A stretch of 64,000 nt of DNA. It comes from Janthinobacterium sp. BJB426. GTDB lineage: Bacteria > Pseudomonadota > Gammaproteobacteria > Burkholderiales > Burkholderiaceae_D. Each line of letters opens with the position of its first letter. Position 1 is the first letter of the stretch. The stretch is from assembly GCF_002735705.1 (NCBI RefSeq), contig NZ_PDZL01000001.1, positions 496,001 through 560,000 of the forward strand. Reading direction: 5' to 3'. Made by a program: the position numbers and the translations under genes. Below the pieces are notes generated by a model. It saw only the letters and a list, made by a program, of their open reading frames with translations, was not told the DNA's origin and searched no databases. This document shows, in pieces, positions 54,728-64,000 of the stretch.

Positions 54728-55093
54728 ATGGCCATACACACAATTCTGATCGTCGATGACTCGCCGACAGAACGCTATTACCTGAGCGAGATCCTGGTGC
54801 GTGCCGGTTACGCTGTCCTCACGGCGCAGGACGGCGCCGACGCGCTGGCGCAACTGAAGCAGGCCAGGCCCGACCTGATCCTGATGGACGTGGTGATGCC
54901 CGGTGCGAATGGCTTCCAGATCACGCGGGCGATCGCGCGCGATCCCGAACTGCAGGACGTGCCGGTGATTATCTGTTCCAGCAAGAGCCAGGAAACGGAC
55001 CGCATCTGGGGCTTGCGCCAGGGCGCGCGCGATTACCTGGTCAAGCCGGTGGTCGAAGCCGATCTTCTGGCCAAGATCGCCGCGATTTCCTGA
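54728..55093 (+). CDS. pilH: Response regulator PilH-like (single receiver)
   Basis: A 121-residue CheY-like receiver: LIVDDSPTERYYL, phospho-acceptor Asp54 (ILMDVVMPGANGFQ), and Lys in DYLVKPV. In Pil-Chp systems PilH opposes or drains phosphate from PilG, promoting retraction. The ATG has AAGGAAG upstream. It lies 36 bp after pilG and 2 bp before the CheW-like gene. Confidence 0.92.
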   Translation: MAIHTILIVDDSPTERYYLSEILVRAGYAVLTAQDGADALAQLKQARPDLILMDVVMPGANGFQITRAIARDPELQDVPVIICSSKSQETDRIWGLRQGARDYLVKPVVEADLLAKIAAIS

Positions 55094-55095
55094 GC

Positions 55096-55734
55096 ATGCA
55101 CACGATGCCAGGTCACGGCGTGTCCACTGCGGCCTTTTCGCCTGCCGCCGCCATGCCATCCTTCGAGACGGGCGCGCGGCAGGGCCGCTTGCGCCAGTAT
55201 CAGCTGCAATTGATCGAGCGGATACAGGCCGCGCGCAGTGGCGCGCTGGCCGCGCGCAAGGAACTGGGCGTGATGCTCGGTGGCCGGCCGTGCCTGCTCG
55301 ACCTGACGCAGCTCGGTGAAATCGTCATTGCCGCCGGTGTGCAGATCCAGGGCGTGCCGCTGGCGCAGGACTGGTACCTGGGCCTGGCGGCCATGCGCGG
55401 ACGCCTGACGGGGGTCGTCGACCTGGCCCGCTACATGGGCGAACCGGCTTGCGCGCCGGGCAATCACTGCCGCATCATCACCTTTTCTCCCCGCCTTGGC
55501 CTCAATTGCGCCTTGCTGGTCGAGCGCGTGCTGGGCTTGCGCCAGTTGCGCGCGATGCAATCCGTGCCCGTTCACGAGGCGGCGCCGGGCGTGCTCCCAT
55601 CGTGGGCCGCGCAGGCGCTGCGCGACAGCGAAGGGCAGCAGTGGCTGCGCCTGGACTTGGCGCAGCTGGCGCAAGCGGAACGCTTCCTCGATGCCGGCTT
55701 TGGCGGCTTCCCCATGCACAAGGACATTTGCTGA
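55096..55734 (+). CDS. pilI: CheW-like adaptor PilI
   Basis: A 212-residue protein with a CheW domain over most of its length (about 55-200: [25 protein letters not shown], then a Val-rich strand [15 protein letters not shown]). It links receptor PilJ to kinase PilL. The N-terminal 30 residues are a loose extension, and a start at the ATG near 55108 would also work. The stop overlaps the pilJ start. Confidence 0.88.
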   Translation: MHTMPGHGVSTAAFSPAAAMPSFETGARQGRLRQYQLQLIERIQAARSGALAARKELGVMLGGRPCLLDLTQLGEIVIAAGVQIQGVPLAQDWYLGLAAMRGRLTGVVDLARYMGEPACAPGNHCRIITFSPRLGLNCALLVERVLGLRQLRAMQSVPVHEAAPGVLPSWAAQALRDSEGQQWLRLDLAQLAQAERFLDAGFGGFPMHKDIC

Positions 55735-57971
55735 TGGGTGCCCATTCCCCTATTCTGGCGGCCGGCATGCCCGAAGCGCAGCACGCGCCCGGGGACCCGG
55801 CATCGGCGGCCGACCTGCCGCTGCGCCTGCGCGACGCGCTGGGACGGCGCAAGTCGCTGGCCAGCGCGCCTGCCGGGGACTGGAAGCTGCCACTGATCGG
55901 CCACTTTCCGTTGCAAAAACAATTGAGCATCCTGTCGACGGTGATGGCCCTGAGCCTGGCCGCCAGCCTGCTGTTCGTCGGGCTGAACACGCGCAGCGGC
56001 AATATCGCCTCGGCACAGACGCAGCTGGCCAGCGATGCGCTGATGCATTCGCAGCGCATCGGCAAGGCCGCGCCGAACGCCGTGCAAGGCAATCCGGAAG
56101 CCTTCCGCCAGCTCGAGGAAAGCCGCAATGAACTGAATCAGGATTTTCGACTGATGCTGCGCGGCGGGACGTATCACGGACGCGATATCGGCGAGTCGCG
56201 TTCCGCCCTGCTGGCGGCGGTGGCCGATGCGCGTAAAAAATGGGCCAGCAGCGACCGCGCGGCCAGCACGATCTTGCGCCTGAAGCCGGAGCTGGGCGAA
56301 TTCGACAAGACCTTGCAGCAATTGAACGCGCTGTCGCCGGCGCTGCTGGCGCAGGCCGAGGAAATCGCGGCCCTGAAGGTGCAGCGTGGCGGCAATGCGC
56401 GCGACCTGGCCGTCATCGGCCGCCTGATGATGCTGAGCCAGCGCATGAGCCGCAGCGCCAGCGAGTTCCTGTCGTCTGGCAGCATCAGCTCGGAAACGGC
56501 GTTTTCGCTGGGGCGCGACACGACGTATTTCCGCACCGCCGTCGAAGGCTTGCTCAATGGCAGCGTGTCGCTGCAACTGGCACCCACGCGCGACGCCGAA
56601 CTGCGCGACCGGCTGGTGGCGCTGAAAGCCAGTTTCGACACTTACCAGAAGCTGGTGTCGTCGATACTCGACCGGCTCGATAAATTCAGTTCGGCGAAAA
56701 GCGCGGAACAGCTGATCTTCAACGAGAACGAAGACCTGCGCCAGCGTTTGACCTTGCTGCAGAAGATGTACCACGTGAACCAGGAAACCCTCGGCATCGC
56801 CTTCTGGATGATGGTCGGCGGCGTGTTGCTGACCCTGATCGCGGCGGCCGGCATCGGCAGGGTGCTGCTGCAGGACTCCGTCAACCGCACGCGCGATGCC
56901 GAGCGGCGGCGCCAGGAAGCGGAAATCCTGCGCCTCCAATCGCAGGGAAAAGAGGAAGAGGCGAAGGCCAGGAATGAGCAGAACCAGGCGGCCATCCTGC
57001 GCCTGATGAATGAATTGCAGAAGGTCGCCGACGGCGACCTGACGGTGCAGGCCACCGTATCGGAAGACATCACGGGCGCCATCGCCGATTCCGTCAACTA
57101 CACGGTCGAGGAATTGCGCGGCCTGGTGGGGCGAGTGACGGCGACGGCAGAACAGGTCAACCGGGCCTCGACGCAGGCGCAAAGCATTTCCAGCAAGCTG
57201 CTTATCGCGTCGCAGCAGCAGTCGCGCGAGATCCAGGGCGTCAGCGCCACCGTGGTCAAGATGGCCAATGCGATTACCGACGTGTCGAAGTCGGCCAGCG
57301 TCTCGGCCGACGTGGCACGCCAGTCGGTGGCGGCCGCGCAGCAGGGTTCGACGGCGGTGGAAAACGCCATCAAGGGCATGCATGAAATCCGCGAGCAGAT
57401 CCAGGATACGTCCAAGCGCATCAAGCGCCTGGGCGAATCGTCGCAGGAAATCGGCGAGATCACCGAGCTTATTTCCGACATCACCGAGCAGACCAACGTG
57501 CTGGCGCTGAACGCCGCCATCCAGGCCGCCTCGGCCGGCGAGGCGGGGCGCGGCTTCTCGGTCGTCGCCGAGGAAGTGCAGCGCCTGGCCGAGCGCTCGG
57601 CCGCCGCCGCCAAGCAGATCGGCGCGCTGGTGCGCACCATCCAGGCCGATACCCAGGATGCGACGCGGGCGATGGAAACGTCCACGCAGGGCGTGGTCGA
57701 GGGCGCACGCCTGTCCGACGCGGCCGGCGCGGCCTTGAACGACATCAGCCAGGTGTCGAAACACCTGGCTGAACTGATCCAGGGCATCTCGTTCGCCACC
57801 GGCACGCAGGCCGGTTCGGCCAGCGGCGTGGCCTTGAATATCCAGCATATCCTGAGCGTGACGGAGCAGACGCAGGATGGCACGCAGCAAACGGCGCAGT
57901 CGATCCATAAATTGTCGATGCTGGCGCAGGAACTGAAAAATTCGGTGTCGCGCTTCCGCGTCGCCGCCTGA
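55734..57971 (+). CDS. pilJ: Pilus chemosensory methyl-accepting receptor PilJ
   Basis: A 745-residue transducer. The cytoplasmic N-terminal tail is about 60 residues. TM1 is at about 64-84 and the periplasmic region at 85-352 contains two helical PilJ-type sensor segments. TM2 is at about 353-378, followed by HAMP and coiled coil, with the signalling hairpin near 568-625 ([38 protein letters not shown]). There is no C-terminal NWETF-type pentapeptide for CheR tethering. The ATG overlaps the pilI stop. In Pseudomonas PilJ senses pilin contact. No pilK or chpB follows. Confidence 0.92.
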   Translation: MGAHSPILAAGMPEAQHAPGDPASAADLPLRLRDALGRRKSLASAPAGDWKLPLIGHFPLQKQLSILSTVMALSLAASLLFVGLNTRSGNIASAQTQLASDALMHSQRIGKAAPNAVQGNPEAFRQLEESRNELNQDFRLMLRGGTYHGRDIGESRSALLAAVADARKKWASSDRAASTILRLKPELGEFDKTLQQLNALSPALLAQAEEIAALKVQRGGNARDLAVIGRLMMLSQRMSRSASEFLSSGSISSETAFSLGRDTTYFRTAVEGLLNGSVSLQLAPTRDAELRDRLVALKASFDTYQKLVSSILDRLDKFSSAKSAEQLIFNENEDLRQRLTLLQKMYHVNQETLGIAFWMMVGGVLLTLIAAAGIGRVLLQDSVNRTRDAERRRQEAEILRLQSQGKEEEAKARNEQNQAAILRLMNELQKVADGDLTVQATVSEDITGAIADSVNYTVEELRGLVGRVTATAEQVNRASTQAQSISSKLLIASQQQSREIQGVSATVVKMANAITDVSKSASVSADVARQSVAAAQQGSTAVENAIKGMHEIREQIQDTSKRIKRLGESSQEIGEITELISDITEQTNVLALNAAIQAASAGEAGRGFSVVAEEVQRLAERSAAAAKQIGALVRTIQADTQDATRAMETSTQGVVEGARLSDAAGAALNDISQVSKHLAELIQGISFATGTQAGSASGVALNIQHILSVTEQTQDGTQQTAQSIHKLSMLAQELKNSVSRFRVAA

Positions 57972-58011
57972 ACGCCGCGCCAGTCCAGGCGATTTCCTTA
58001 CCGAGGCATGC

Positions 58012-61000
58012 ATGAGCACACCAGATAGTCCACAGCAGTCCAAGCCGTTCGACAGCGAACCTTTGTCGTGGGTGATGGTGGAAATCCGCGAAGCGCTGGG
58101 CCGCTCGAAAACAGCCCTGTTCGAGGCGGGTGGCCGCGAGCGCGAGGAACGCGCCACGGCCCTGCAGCATGCGCGCTCGCATCTGCACCAGGCGCATGGC
58201 GCACTGGTGATGGTGGACGTGGCCGGCGCCAGCTTGCTGACGGACGGCGCGGAACAGGCGCTGGCGCGTTTTCGCGACGGCAGCCTCGAATACACGCTGG
58301 ACCATGCGCAAGTTGTCGCCGAACTGTATCAGGCCCTGACCGAATACCTGGAAGACCTGGTGGCCGGCACGCCGCCGCAGCCGACGCGTTTGTTTCCCTA
58401 TTACCGCGATCTGCAAACCATGCTGGGCGCCGGGCGCATCCACCCGGCCGACCTGTTTTTCCCGCCCGCGTCGACGCTGGAAGGGCATGCCATCGCGCTG
58501 GCCGACGCGCCGCCGGCGGCTGACTATCCGGCCTGGCGCGGGCGCTTCGAAAAGTCTTTGTTGCCCTTCCTGAAGGCGCAGGATGACGCAACGCGGCGCC
58601 AGCATGCGGGCGACTTGCACGCCACCTTGACCCTGGTGGCCGATGCGCAGCAGGAAGCGCCTGCGCGCACCTTCTGGTTCGCCATGCAGGCGTTTTCCGG
58701 GCTGGAGGCCAGCGGCGAAGGCATGGGCACGCTTAACGTCAAACAGTTGTTCGGCCTGATCAACCTGCAATTGCGCCGCCTGGCGCAGGGCACGGCCAGC
58801 CTGCCCGAAGCGATGCTGCGCGACGCCCTGTTTTTCATCGCTGCGGCACACGAGCCCACATCTGAGGCGCGCCAGCTGCGTGCCGCTTTCGCGCTGGAGG
58901 GGCAGGTGCCCGCCGACGTGGAAACGCGGCGCTACGGCCAGGTCGACCAGGATGCCTTGCAAGGCGCCCGCACGGCCCTGGCGCAGGCGCGCGCCTGCTG
59001 GAATCGCCTGGCGCAAGCCGACCTCGATCCTGCCCTGGGTACGGAGTTTGAAGCGTCGCTGCAACAGGTGGCGACACATGTCGATACCTTGAAACAGCCG
59101 GCCCTGGCCAGCCTGCTGCGCGAATGCGCGGCCGTGGCGCGGCAAGCCGTGGCCAGCGGACGCAGTGCGGCCCTGGAAAATGAAATCGGCATGGCGCTGC
59201 TGTTTGCCGACACGGGCCTGGAGCAGCTGCGCCGCCTGCCAGACGATTTCGCCGGCAATGCGGAAACCATCGCCGCGCGCCTGCAGGCGCTGCTGGCTGG
59301 CGAAGCGCCGCCGCCCGTCACGGCGGGGGAGCTGTCGCGTCAGATCGAACAGGGCCAGACGGTGGCCACGCTGGCCGAGGAAATGAAGACGGGCCTGCGC
59401 CAGGTGGAAAAGGTGCTCAACGCGTATTACGCGGATGCAGCGGGGACGGGGACGGGAACCCTCGACGGCGTCGCACCCGTCCTGGAACAGTTGCAGCAGC
59501 AGCTGGCCGGGTTGGGACAGGAAGACGCGCGCGCCGCCGTGCTGCACGTCGATGCGGCCGTGCGGCAGCTGGCCGGTGGCGACGCCAAGGCGGAAGCCAA
59601 TGCGGATGCGCGCGCCGGGGCGCTCGACGAGATCGCGCAAAATGTCAGCGCGCTGGGCTTTTTTGTCGATATGCTGGGCCGCAACGCGCAGGCGGCCAGC
59701 GGGCGTTTCCATTTCGATGCCGCCGCCGGCACCTTCCGCGCCCTGCCATTTGAAAAAGTCGCCGCCGCCGGCGCCGTGCCCGTGCCCTTGCTTGACCAGG
59801 CCCTGGCGCCCGCCGCGCCAGCCGGCATGGATGCCGCGCCGGCCGTGACCGATGTCGATGCGGAGATGCTCGACATTTTCATTGCCGAAGCGCGCGAAGT
59901 GCTGGCCTTTATCGACACCACCCTGGCCCTGCCGCGCGAGCAGGCCGCCAGCGGCGACCACCTGGCCATGCTGCGCCGCTCGTTCCACACCCTGAAAGGC
60001 AGCAGCCGCATGATCGGCCTGGCGCAGTTTGCCGAAGCGGCCGGCGCCATCGAGCGCGTCATGAATACATGGCTGGCCGAGGCGCGCCCCGTCAGCGACG
60101 ATCTGTTTACCCTGCTCAATTACGGTTGGTACCAGCTCAGTGAATGGTTGGCGGAACTGGAAGGCGGCGCAGGACGCGAGCGTGAAGCCGGCATGCTGCT
60201 GGCGGCGGCCGAGCGCGTGCGCGAAGGCGGACCGTTCGAACTGCGCAAGCCTCGCTCGGCATCGGCCGCACCCGTGGTCAGCAATGGCAATGTGATCGGA
60301 CTTCCCTTGGCCACGGCACCCGCGCTCCACGAAGCGCCGGACGATCACCTCAAGCACGTGGGCGAACTGCGCATCAGCCTTCCCTTGTACAACATCTACC
60401 TGGCCGAGACGGATGAATTGCTGCGCGTGCTCACGCGCGACTTCGGCGAATGGCGCCATGAACAGCGTGCCGTCAGCGCGGAAGCGCTGCAAGCCGTGCA
60501 TACCCTGGCGGGGACGTCGGGCACGGTCGGCTTCCAGTCCCTGCGCGACCTGGCGCACGCGCTGGAAACGGTGATTGAAACGGTGGTGCCGCCGCTGGCC
60601 GGCCTGCGCGCCGAGCAGCACGACGTGCTGGAACAGGCCACGCAGCGCATCGGACAAATGCTGCAGGCGTTCGCGCTGGGCGACCTGGCGCCCACGCAGC
60701 CGGACATGATCGAAGCGCTCAATACCCTGTGGCGCGCCCTGACGACGCCGCCTGGCGAGAGCCAGGAAGAGCGGCTCGACGCCCTGTTTGCAGCCGCTTA
60801 CGCCAGCATCGTCGGCGCGCCGGCGCAGCCTGCGGAAGCGCTACCCGACGTGGTGGCCGAGGTTCCTGTGCCGCAGCTCGAGACCCTGTTCGAATCGACA
60901 TATGCAAGCATCGTCGCCGACGCGCTGCAGCCTGCTGCTGCCGAAGTACCTGTGCCGGCGCCGGTGCAGGATAGCGGCGTAAGCGATGACCTGTTCGACG

Positions 61001-63333
61001 CCGGTTTCGAACATGCGCCGCCATTGGAGCACGCGGCGCCGGAAGCGCCGGCGCCCGCCATCATGCCGGCCGATGCAGCCGCGCTGCTGGCGGCCAGCGC
61101 CGGCATCAGCGATGAACTCGACCTCGATTTGTTGTCCGTCTTCCTGGAAGAGGGGGCCGACCTGCTGCCGCAGATCGGCGAGGCGCTGCGCAGCTGGCAG
61201 CAGCAGCCGCACGACAGCGGCCAGGCGCAGATGCTGTTGCGCACCCTGCATACGGTCAAGGGCAGCGCGCGCATGGCCGGCGCCATGCGCCTGGGCCAGC
61301 ATGCGCATGAAATCGAGACGCATATCGAAAACATGCTGCACGCGGGCACCGCCACGCCGCAGGCCTTCGAGGAATTGCTGGCCCATTACGACCATGCGCT
61401 GCACCTGTTCGAACAGCTGCAGCAACCCTTGCTGCCCTTGCCGGGCATGGAAGACACGCCGGCCGCCGAACCGAAGGCGGCACTGGTGCGTGTGCGCGCC
61501 GATATCCTCGACCGCCTGGTGAACCAGGCCGGCGAAGTATCGATCACGCGCTCTAAAATGGAAAATGAAGTGGGCGTGCTGGGCGCTTCGCTGTCCGAGT
61601 TTTCCGACAACCTGGCGCGCTTGCGGCGCCAGCTGCGCGAAGTGGAAATGCAGGCCGAATCGCAGATCGCCTCGCGCATGGCCGTCGGCAGCGAGCGCGA
61701 TTTCGATCCGCTCGAATTCGACCGCTTTACGCGCCTGCAGGAACTGACGCGCATGATGGCCGAAAGCGTCAACGACGTGGCCTCGTTCCATGAAAACCTC
61801 AGCCACAGCGTCGACGCGGTGACGGACGACCTGGTGCTGCAGGCGCGGCTGACGCGCGAGCTGCAGCGCGACCTGATGCAGATCCGCATGGTGCCGTTTG
61901 CCAGCATCGCCGAACGGCTGTTCCGCGTGGCGCGGCAAAGCGCCAAGGAAGTCGACAAGCGCGTCAACCTCGACATCCGCGGTGGTGGCGTGGAAATCGA
62001 CCGCAGCGTACTGGAACGCATGGCGGCGCCATTCGAGCACCTGCTGCGCAACGCCATCGTGCATGGCGTCGAGCCGCGCGACGCGCGCCTGGCCGCCGGC
62101 AAGAGCGAGACGGGCGAACTGCTGGTGCAGGTCAGCCAGCAGGGCAATGAAGTGGCGATCGCCTTTTCCGATGATGGCGCAGGGCTGGACCTGGAACGCA
62201 TCCGCGCCAAGGCGCACGGCGCCGGTCTGGTGGCGACGGATGCACCATTGACCGACGCACAGGCGGCCGAGCTGATTTTCACGCCTGGCTTTTCCACCGC
62301 CGACAGCCTGACGGAATTGGCCGGGCGCGGTTTTGGCATGGACATCGTGCGCTCCGAAGCGCTGGCCCTGGGCGGGCGCGTGGAAACGCTGACGCAGGCC
62401 GGCCTGGGCATGCGCTTCACCATCCACCTGCCGCTGACCCTGGCCGTCACCCAGGTGGTGCTGCTGGCGGCCAGCGGCAAGACGTATGCCTTGCCATCGG
62501 TGCTGGTGGAGCAGGTGCTGCACCTGAAAGGCGAACAGCTGGAGCAGGTGCGGGCGGCCGGGCGCATCGAGTCGCACGGGCAGTCGCTGGCGCTGCACCA
62601 CCTGTCGGCCATGCTGGGCGAGACGCCGTCGGCGCAGGCCACGCAGCGCTATGCGCCCGTGCTCCTGCTGCGAAATGGCAATGACAGGCTGGCCTTGCAG
62701 GTCGATGACGTGGTGGGCAACCGCGAAGTCGTGGTCAAGCACGTGGGCCCGCAGCTGGCGCGCATGCCCGGCATCGCCGGCGCCACGGTACTGGGCACGG
62801 GCGGCATCGTGCTGATCCTGAACCCGGTGGCGCTGGCGCAGCACCTCGAGCATCATCCGGAACTGCTGTCGCAGTATGCGCTGGCCAGCAGCGAGCAGCA
62901 TGCCGCTTCCAGCGCGCTGGCCGTGCCTGCCGTGCGCGTGATGGTGGTCGACGATTCGCTGACGGTGCGCCGTGTGATGCAGCGCCTGTTCGAGCGCGAA
63001 GGCTACCAGGTGCTGCTGGCCAAGGATGGCGTCGATGCGCTGGAACAGCTGCATGCGCTGGAACCGGCTGCCATGCCGGCCCTGCTGCTGGTCGACGTGG
63101 AAATGCCGCGCATGGATGGTTTTGATTTGACGCGCAATGTGCGCAGCGACGACAAGACGCGCGCCATCCCCGTCATCATGATCACCTCGCGCAGCGCCGA
63201 CAAGCACCGCCAGCATGCGCTGGAACTGGGCGTGAATGCGTATTTCGGCAAGCCGTTCCAGGAAGAGGAATTGCTGGCGGAAGTGCAGCGCTTGCAAACG
63301 GAGGCTGGTGCCGAAACACCTCGGCAACCATAA
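58012..63333 (+). CDS. pilL: Hybrid chemosensory kinase PilL/ChpA
   Basis: A 1773-residue CheA-type kinase. The N-terminal about 600 residues are helical with degenerate HPt features. Three intact HPt sites follow: His659 (FHTLKGSSRM), His830 (HTLAGTSGTVG) and His1080 (HTVKGSARM). A linker at 915-1045 contains a repeated LxxLF-x3-YASI motif. Dimerisation (about 1165-1290), a HATPase with HLLRNAIVHGVEPRDAR, a CheW domain (about 1475-1620) and a receiver with phospho-acceptor Asp1695 (LLVDVEMPRMDGF) complete the protein. It controls pilus-based motility by phosphorylating PilG and PilH. P. aeruginosa ChpA is larger with more Xpt sites. Confidence 0.94.
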   Translation: MSTPDSPQQSKPFDSEPLSWVMVEIREALGRSKTALFEAGGREREERATALQHARSHLHQAHGALVMVDVAGASLLTDGAEQALARFRDGSLEYTLDHAQVVAELYQALTEYLEDLVAGTPPQPTRLFPYYRDLQTMLGAGRIHPADLFFPPASTLEGHAIALADAPPAADYPAWRGRFEKSLLPFLKAQDDATRRQHAGDLHATLTLVADAQQEAPARTFWFAMQAFSGLEASGEGMGTLNVKQLFGLINLQLRRLAQGTASLPEAMLRDALFFIAAAHEPTSEARQLRAAFALEGQVPADVETRRYGQVDQDALQGARTALAQARACWNRLAQADLDPALGTEFEASLQQVATHVDTLKQPALASLLRECAAVARQAVASGRSAALENEIGMALLFADTGLEQLRRLPDDFAGNAETIAARLQALLAGEAPPPVTAGELSRQIEQGQTVATLAEEMKTGLRQVEKVLNAYYADAAGTGTGTLDGVAPVLEQLQQQLAGLGQEDARAAVLHVDAAVRQLAGGDAKAEANADARAGALDEIAQNVSALGFFVDMLGRNAQAASGRFHFDAAAGTFRALPFEKVAAAGAVPVPLLDQALAPAAPAGMDAAPAVTDVDAEMLDIFIAEAREVLAFIDTTLALPREQAASGDHLAMLRRSFHTLKGSSRMIGLAQFAEAAGAIERVMNTWLAEARPVSDDLFTLLNYGWYQLSEWLAELEGGAGREREAGMLLAAAERVREGGPFELRKPRSASAAPVVSNGNVIGLPLATAPALHEAPDDHLKHVGELRISLPLYNIYLAETDELLRVLTRDFGEWRHEQRAVSAEALQAVHTLAGTSGTVGFQSLRDLAHALETVIETVVPPLAGLRAEQHDVLEQATQRIGQMLQAFALGDLAPTQPDMIEALNTLWRALTTPPGESQEERLDALFAAAYASIVGAPAQPAEALPDVVAEVPVPQLETLFESTYASIVADALQPAAAEVPVPAPVQDSGVSDDLFDAGFEHAPPLEHAAPEAPAPAIMPADAAALLAASAGISDELDLDLLSVFLEEGADLLPQIGEALRSWQQQPHDSGQAQMLLRTLHTVKGSARMAGAMRLGQHAHEIETHIENMLHAGTATPQAFEELLAHYDHALHLFEQLQQPLLPLPGMEDTPAAEPKAALVRVRADILDRLVNQAGEVSITRSKMENEVGVLGASLSEFSDNLARLRRQLREVEMQAESQIASRMAVGSERDFDPLEFDRFTRLQELTRMMAESVNDVASFHENLSHSVDAVTDDLVLQARLTRELQRDLMQIRMVPFASIAERLFRVARQSAKEVDKRVNLDIRGGGVEIDRSVLERMAAPFEHLLRNAIVHGVEPRDARLAAGKSETGELLVQVSQQGNEVAIAFSDDGAGLDLERIRAKAHGAGLVATDAPLTDAQAAELIFTPGFSTADSLTELAGRGFGMDIVRSEALALGGRVETLTQAGLGMRFTIHLPLTLAVTQVVLLAASGKTYALPSVLVEQVLHLKGEQLEQVRAAGRIESHGQSLALHHLSAMLGETPSAQATQRYAPVLLLRNGNDRLALQVDDVVGNREVVVKHVGPQLARMPGIAGATVLGTGGIVLILNPVALAQHLEHHPELLSQYALASSEQHAASSALAVPAVRVMVVDDSLTVRRVMQRLFEREGYQVLLAKDGVDALEQLHALEPAAMPALLLVDVEMPRMDGFDLTRNVRSDDKTRAIPVIMITSRSADKHRQHALELGVNAYFGKPFQEEELLAEVQRLQTEAGAETPRQP

Positions 63334-63362
63334 CAGGCGTGCATCGCCAAACCAGGAAAACT

Positions 63363-63992
63363 ATGAGCCTTCACGCCAAACTGAAAAAACTCGAAGACAA
63401 AGCCATGGCCAAAGGCGAGCATGCGGTCGCCGCGGCCGCAGCCCATCTGGTGCAGGATATTGACTCCATGGACAGGCAAATCAACCTTGTCGGGGCGCTG
63501 CACGAAGTGGGCTACCTGCAGAACTCGCTGAAGCCCTACTGGAATGCGTTCAGGGCCGATGAGCCGGCATGGATAGAACGCTGCCTGACCAGGCTGCTCA
63601 CTGCCGATCATGACTATTGGGCACTCGCCGCGCTGCTGGGGTGCGATGGTCCGGCCACCATCGGTATCGCCATGGGCAAGGGGTTCAAATCCGCCGCGAC
63701 GAGGCAGTATGAACGTTTTGATAAGCCCGATGTCCATGTCGATACCCTGTATTTTTCAGGCATGGGCAAGGTGTTGCACCCCATATTGGAAGTCGGCCAT
63801 GACACCAGGGAAATGATCAATATCGACGTGGGAAGGGCGCGGGCACTGAGTTTAGAAAACCAGCAATGGCAGCCAGGTGAGCCGTTGGGAACGGGCGGAC
63901 TGTCCCTTTCCATGCAGGCGAAACTTCCGCACGGCGCCTGGCGGTCGGTGTGGACGCCGTTCACCACACAGGAAGCCGGCGGCCTTACGTGA
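63363..63992 (+). CDS. Unknown protein downstream of pilL
   Basis: A 209-residue soluble-looking protein that I do not recognise. It begins with a charged helix (LHAKLKKLEDKAMAKGEHAV), has a helical middle with WNAFRADEPAWIERCL, and a C-terminal half richer in strands and aromatics (DTLYFSGMGKVLHPILEVGH). There is no signal peptide or membrane span. The ATG at 63363 has AGGAAA four bases upstream. The 29-bp gap after pilL has no terminator, so it may be read with the pil operon. Base usage (fewer G/C third positions) differs a little from pilL. Confidence 0.75.
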   Translation: MSLHAKLKKLEDKAMAKGEHAVAAAAAHLVQDIDSMDRQINLVGALHEVGYLQNSLKPYWNAFRADEPAWIERCLTRLLTADHDYWALAALLGCDGPATIGIAMGKGFKSAATRQYERFDKPDVHVDTLYFSGMGKVLHPILEVGHDTREMINIDVGRARALSLENQQWQPGEPLGTGGLSLSMQAKLPHGAWRSVWTPFTTQEAGGLT

Positions 63993-64000
63993 CCACTTTG

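Noticed and set aside
57745..63327. Minus-strand open frames of 970 and 828 codons opposite pilL
   Set aside because: Shadows of the pilL coding frame: His/Gln/Arg-rich low-complexity products, no ribosome sites, no recognisable domain.

Overview
The window looks like chromosome from a betaproteobacterium of the family Oxalobacteraceae. Janthinobacterium or a close relative (Massilia, Duganella) fits best, judging from protein wording, high GC and conserved gene order such as accB-accC-prmA, nrdA-nrdB-histone-like gene and hemL-thiD-rubredoxin-pilGHIJL. This placement is by recognition only, with no database search. 54 protein genes are supported; no rRNA, tRNA, CRISPR array or insertion sequence was seen.

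Layout. 168-1535 is ffh (minus strand). 1.7-15.5 kb holds two iron-starvation modules. Module 1 runs from a Fur-boxed promoter through fecI-fecR-TonB receptor, a three-gene inner-membrane set (DUF3649, PepSY-TM, DUF3325) and macA-macB to a very strong terminator. Module 2 starts with a near-copy of the same promoter and Fur box and carries fecI-fecR-receptor. An orphan ABC binding protein follows. This block separates ffh from ypjD (16.9 kb), which are divergent neighbours in E. coli. 16.9-19.7 kb: ypjD, a PP0621-type small protein, a sigma-54 activator without receiver domain, ampD. 19.8-26.9 kb: nrdA-nrdB under a promoter with two NrdR boxes, a hairpin-rich noncoding stretch with a candidate small RNA, a giant A/K/P-repeat histone H1-like gene, and a YggT protein. 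27.0-34.0 kb is a minus-strand housekeeping run: unknown gene, TlpA-like thioredoxin, aroQ, accB, accC, prmA, zinc-ribbon/DUF3426 protein, PfkB kinase. 34.1-43.5 kb is a plus-strand run: mpl, yqiA-like esterase, ubiC-like lyase, RNase II-like enzyme, TonB-like protein, aroE, mtgA, corA, HAD phosphatase. 43.5-51.4 kb is a minus-strand sugar or polyol catabolic operon (AraC regulator, ribose-type ABC transporter, Zn alcohol dehydrogenase, FGGY kinase, SDR). 51.8-53.9 kb: hemL and thiD. 54.0-63.3 kb: rubredoxin and the type IV pilus chemosensory system pilG-pilH-pilI-pilJ-pilL, then one unknown gene.

How the genes work together. The most interesting unit is iron module 1. The order (outer-membrane siderophore receptor, PepSY-type putative periplasmic ferric reductase, MacAB-type exporter) between one Fur-controlled promoter and one terminator suggests a self-contained 'import, reduce, re-export' route for a siderophore, by analogy with the separate FpvG and PvdRT systems of Pseudomonas. 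The receptor of module 1 lacks the N-terminal signalling domain needed to talk to FecR, while that of module 2 has it, so cross-signalling is possible. Other points of note are the receiver-less PilR-like activator with no partner kinase, the candidate RNA between nrdB and the histone gene, and a repeated short motif in the PilL linker.
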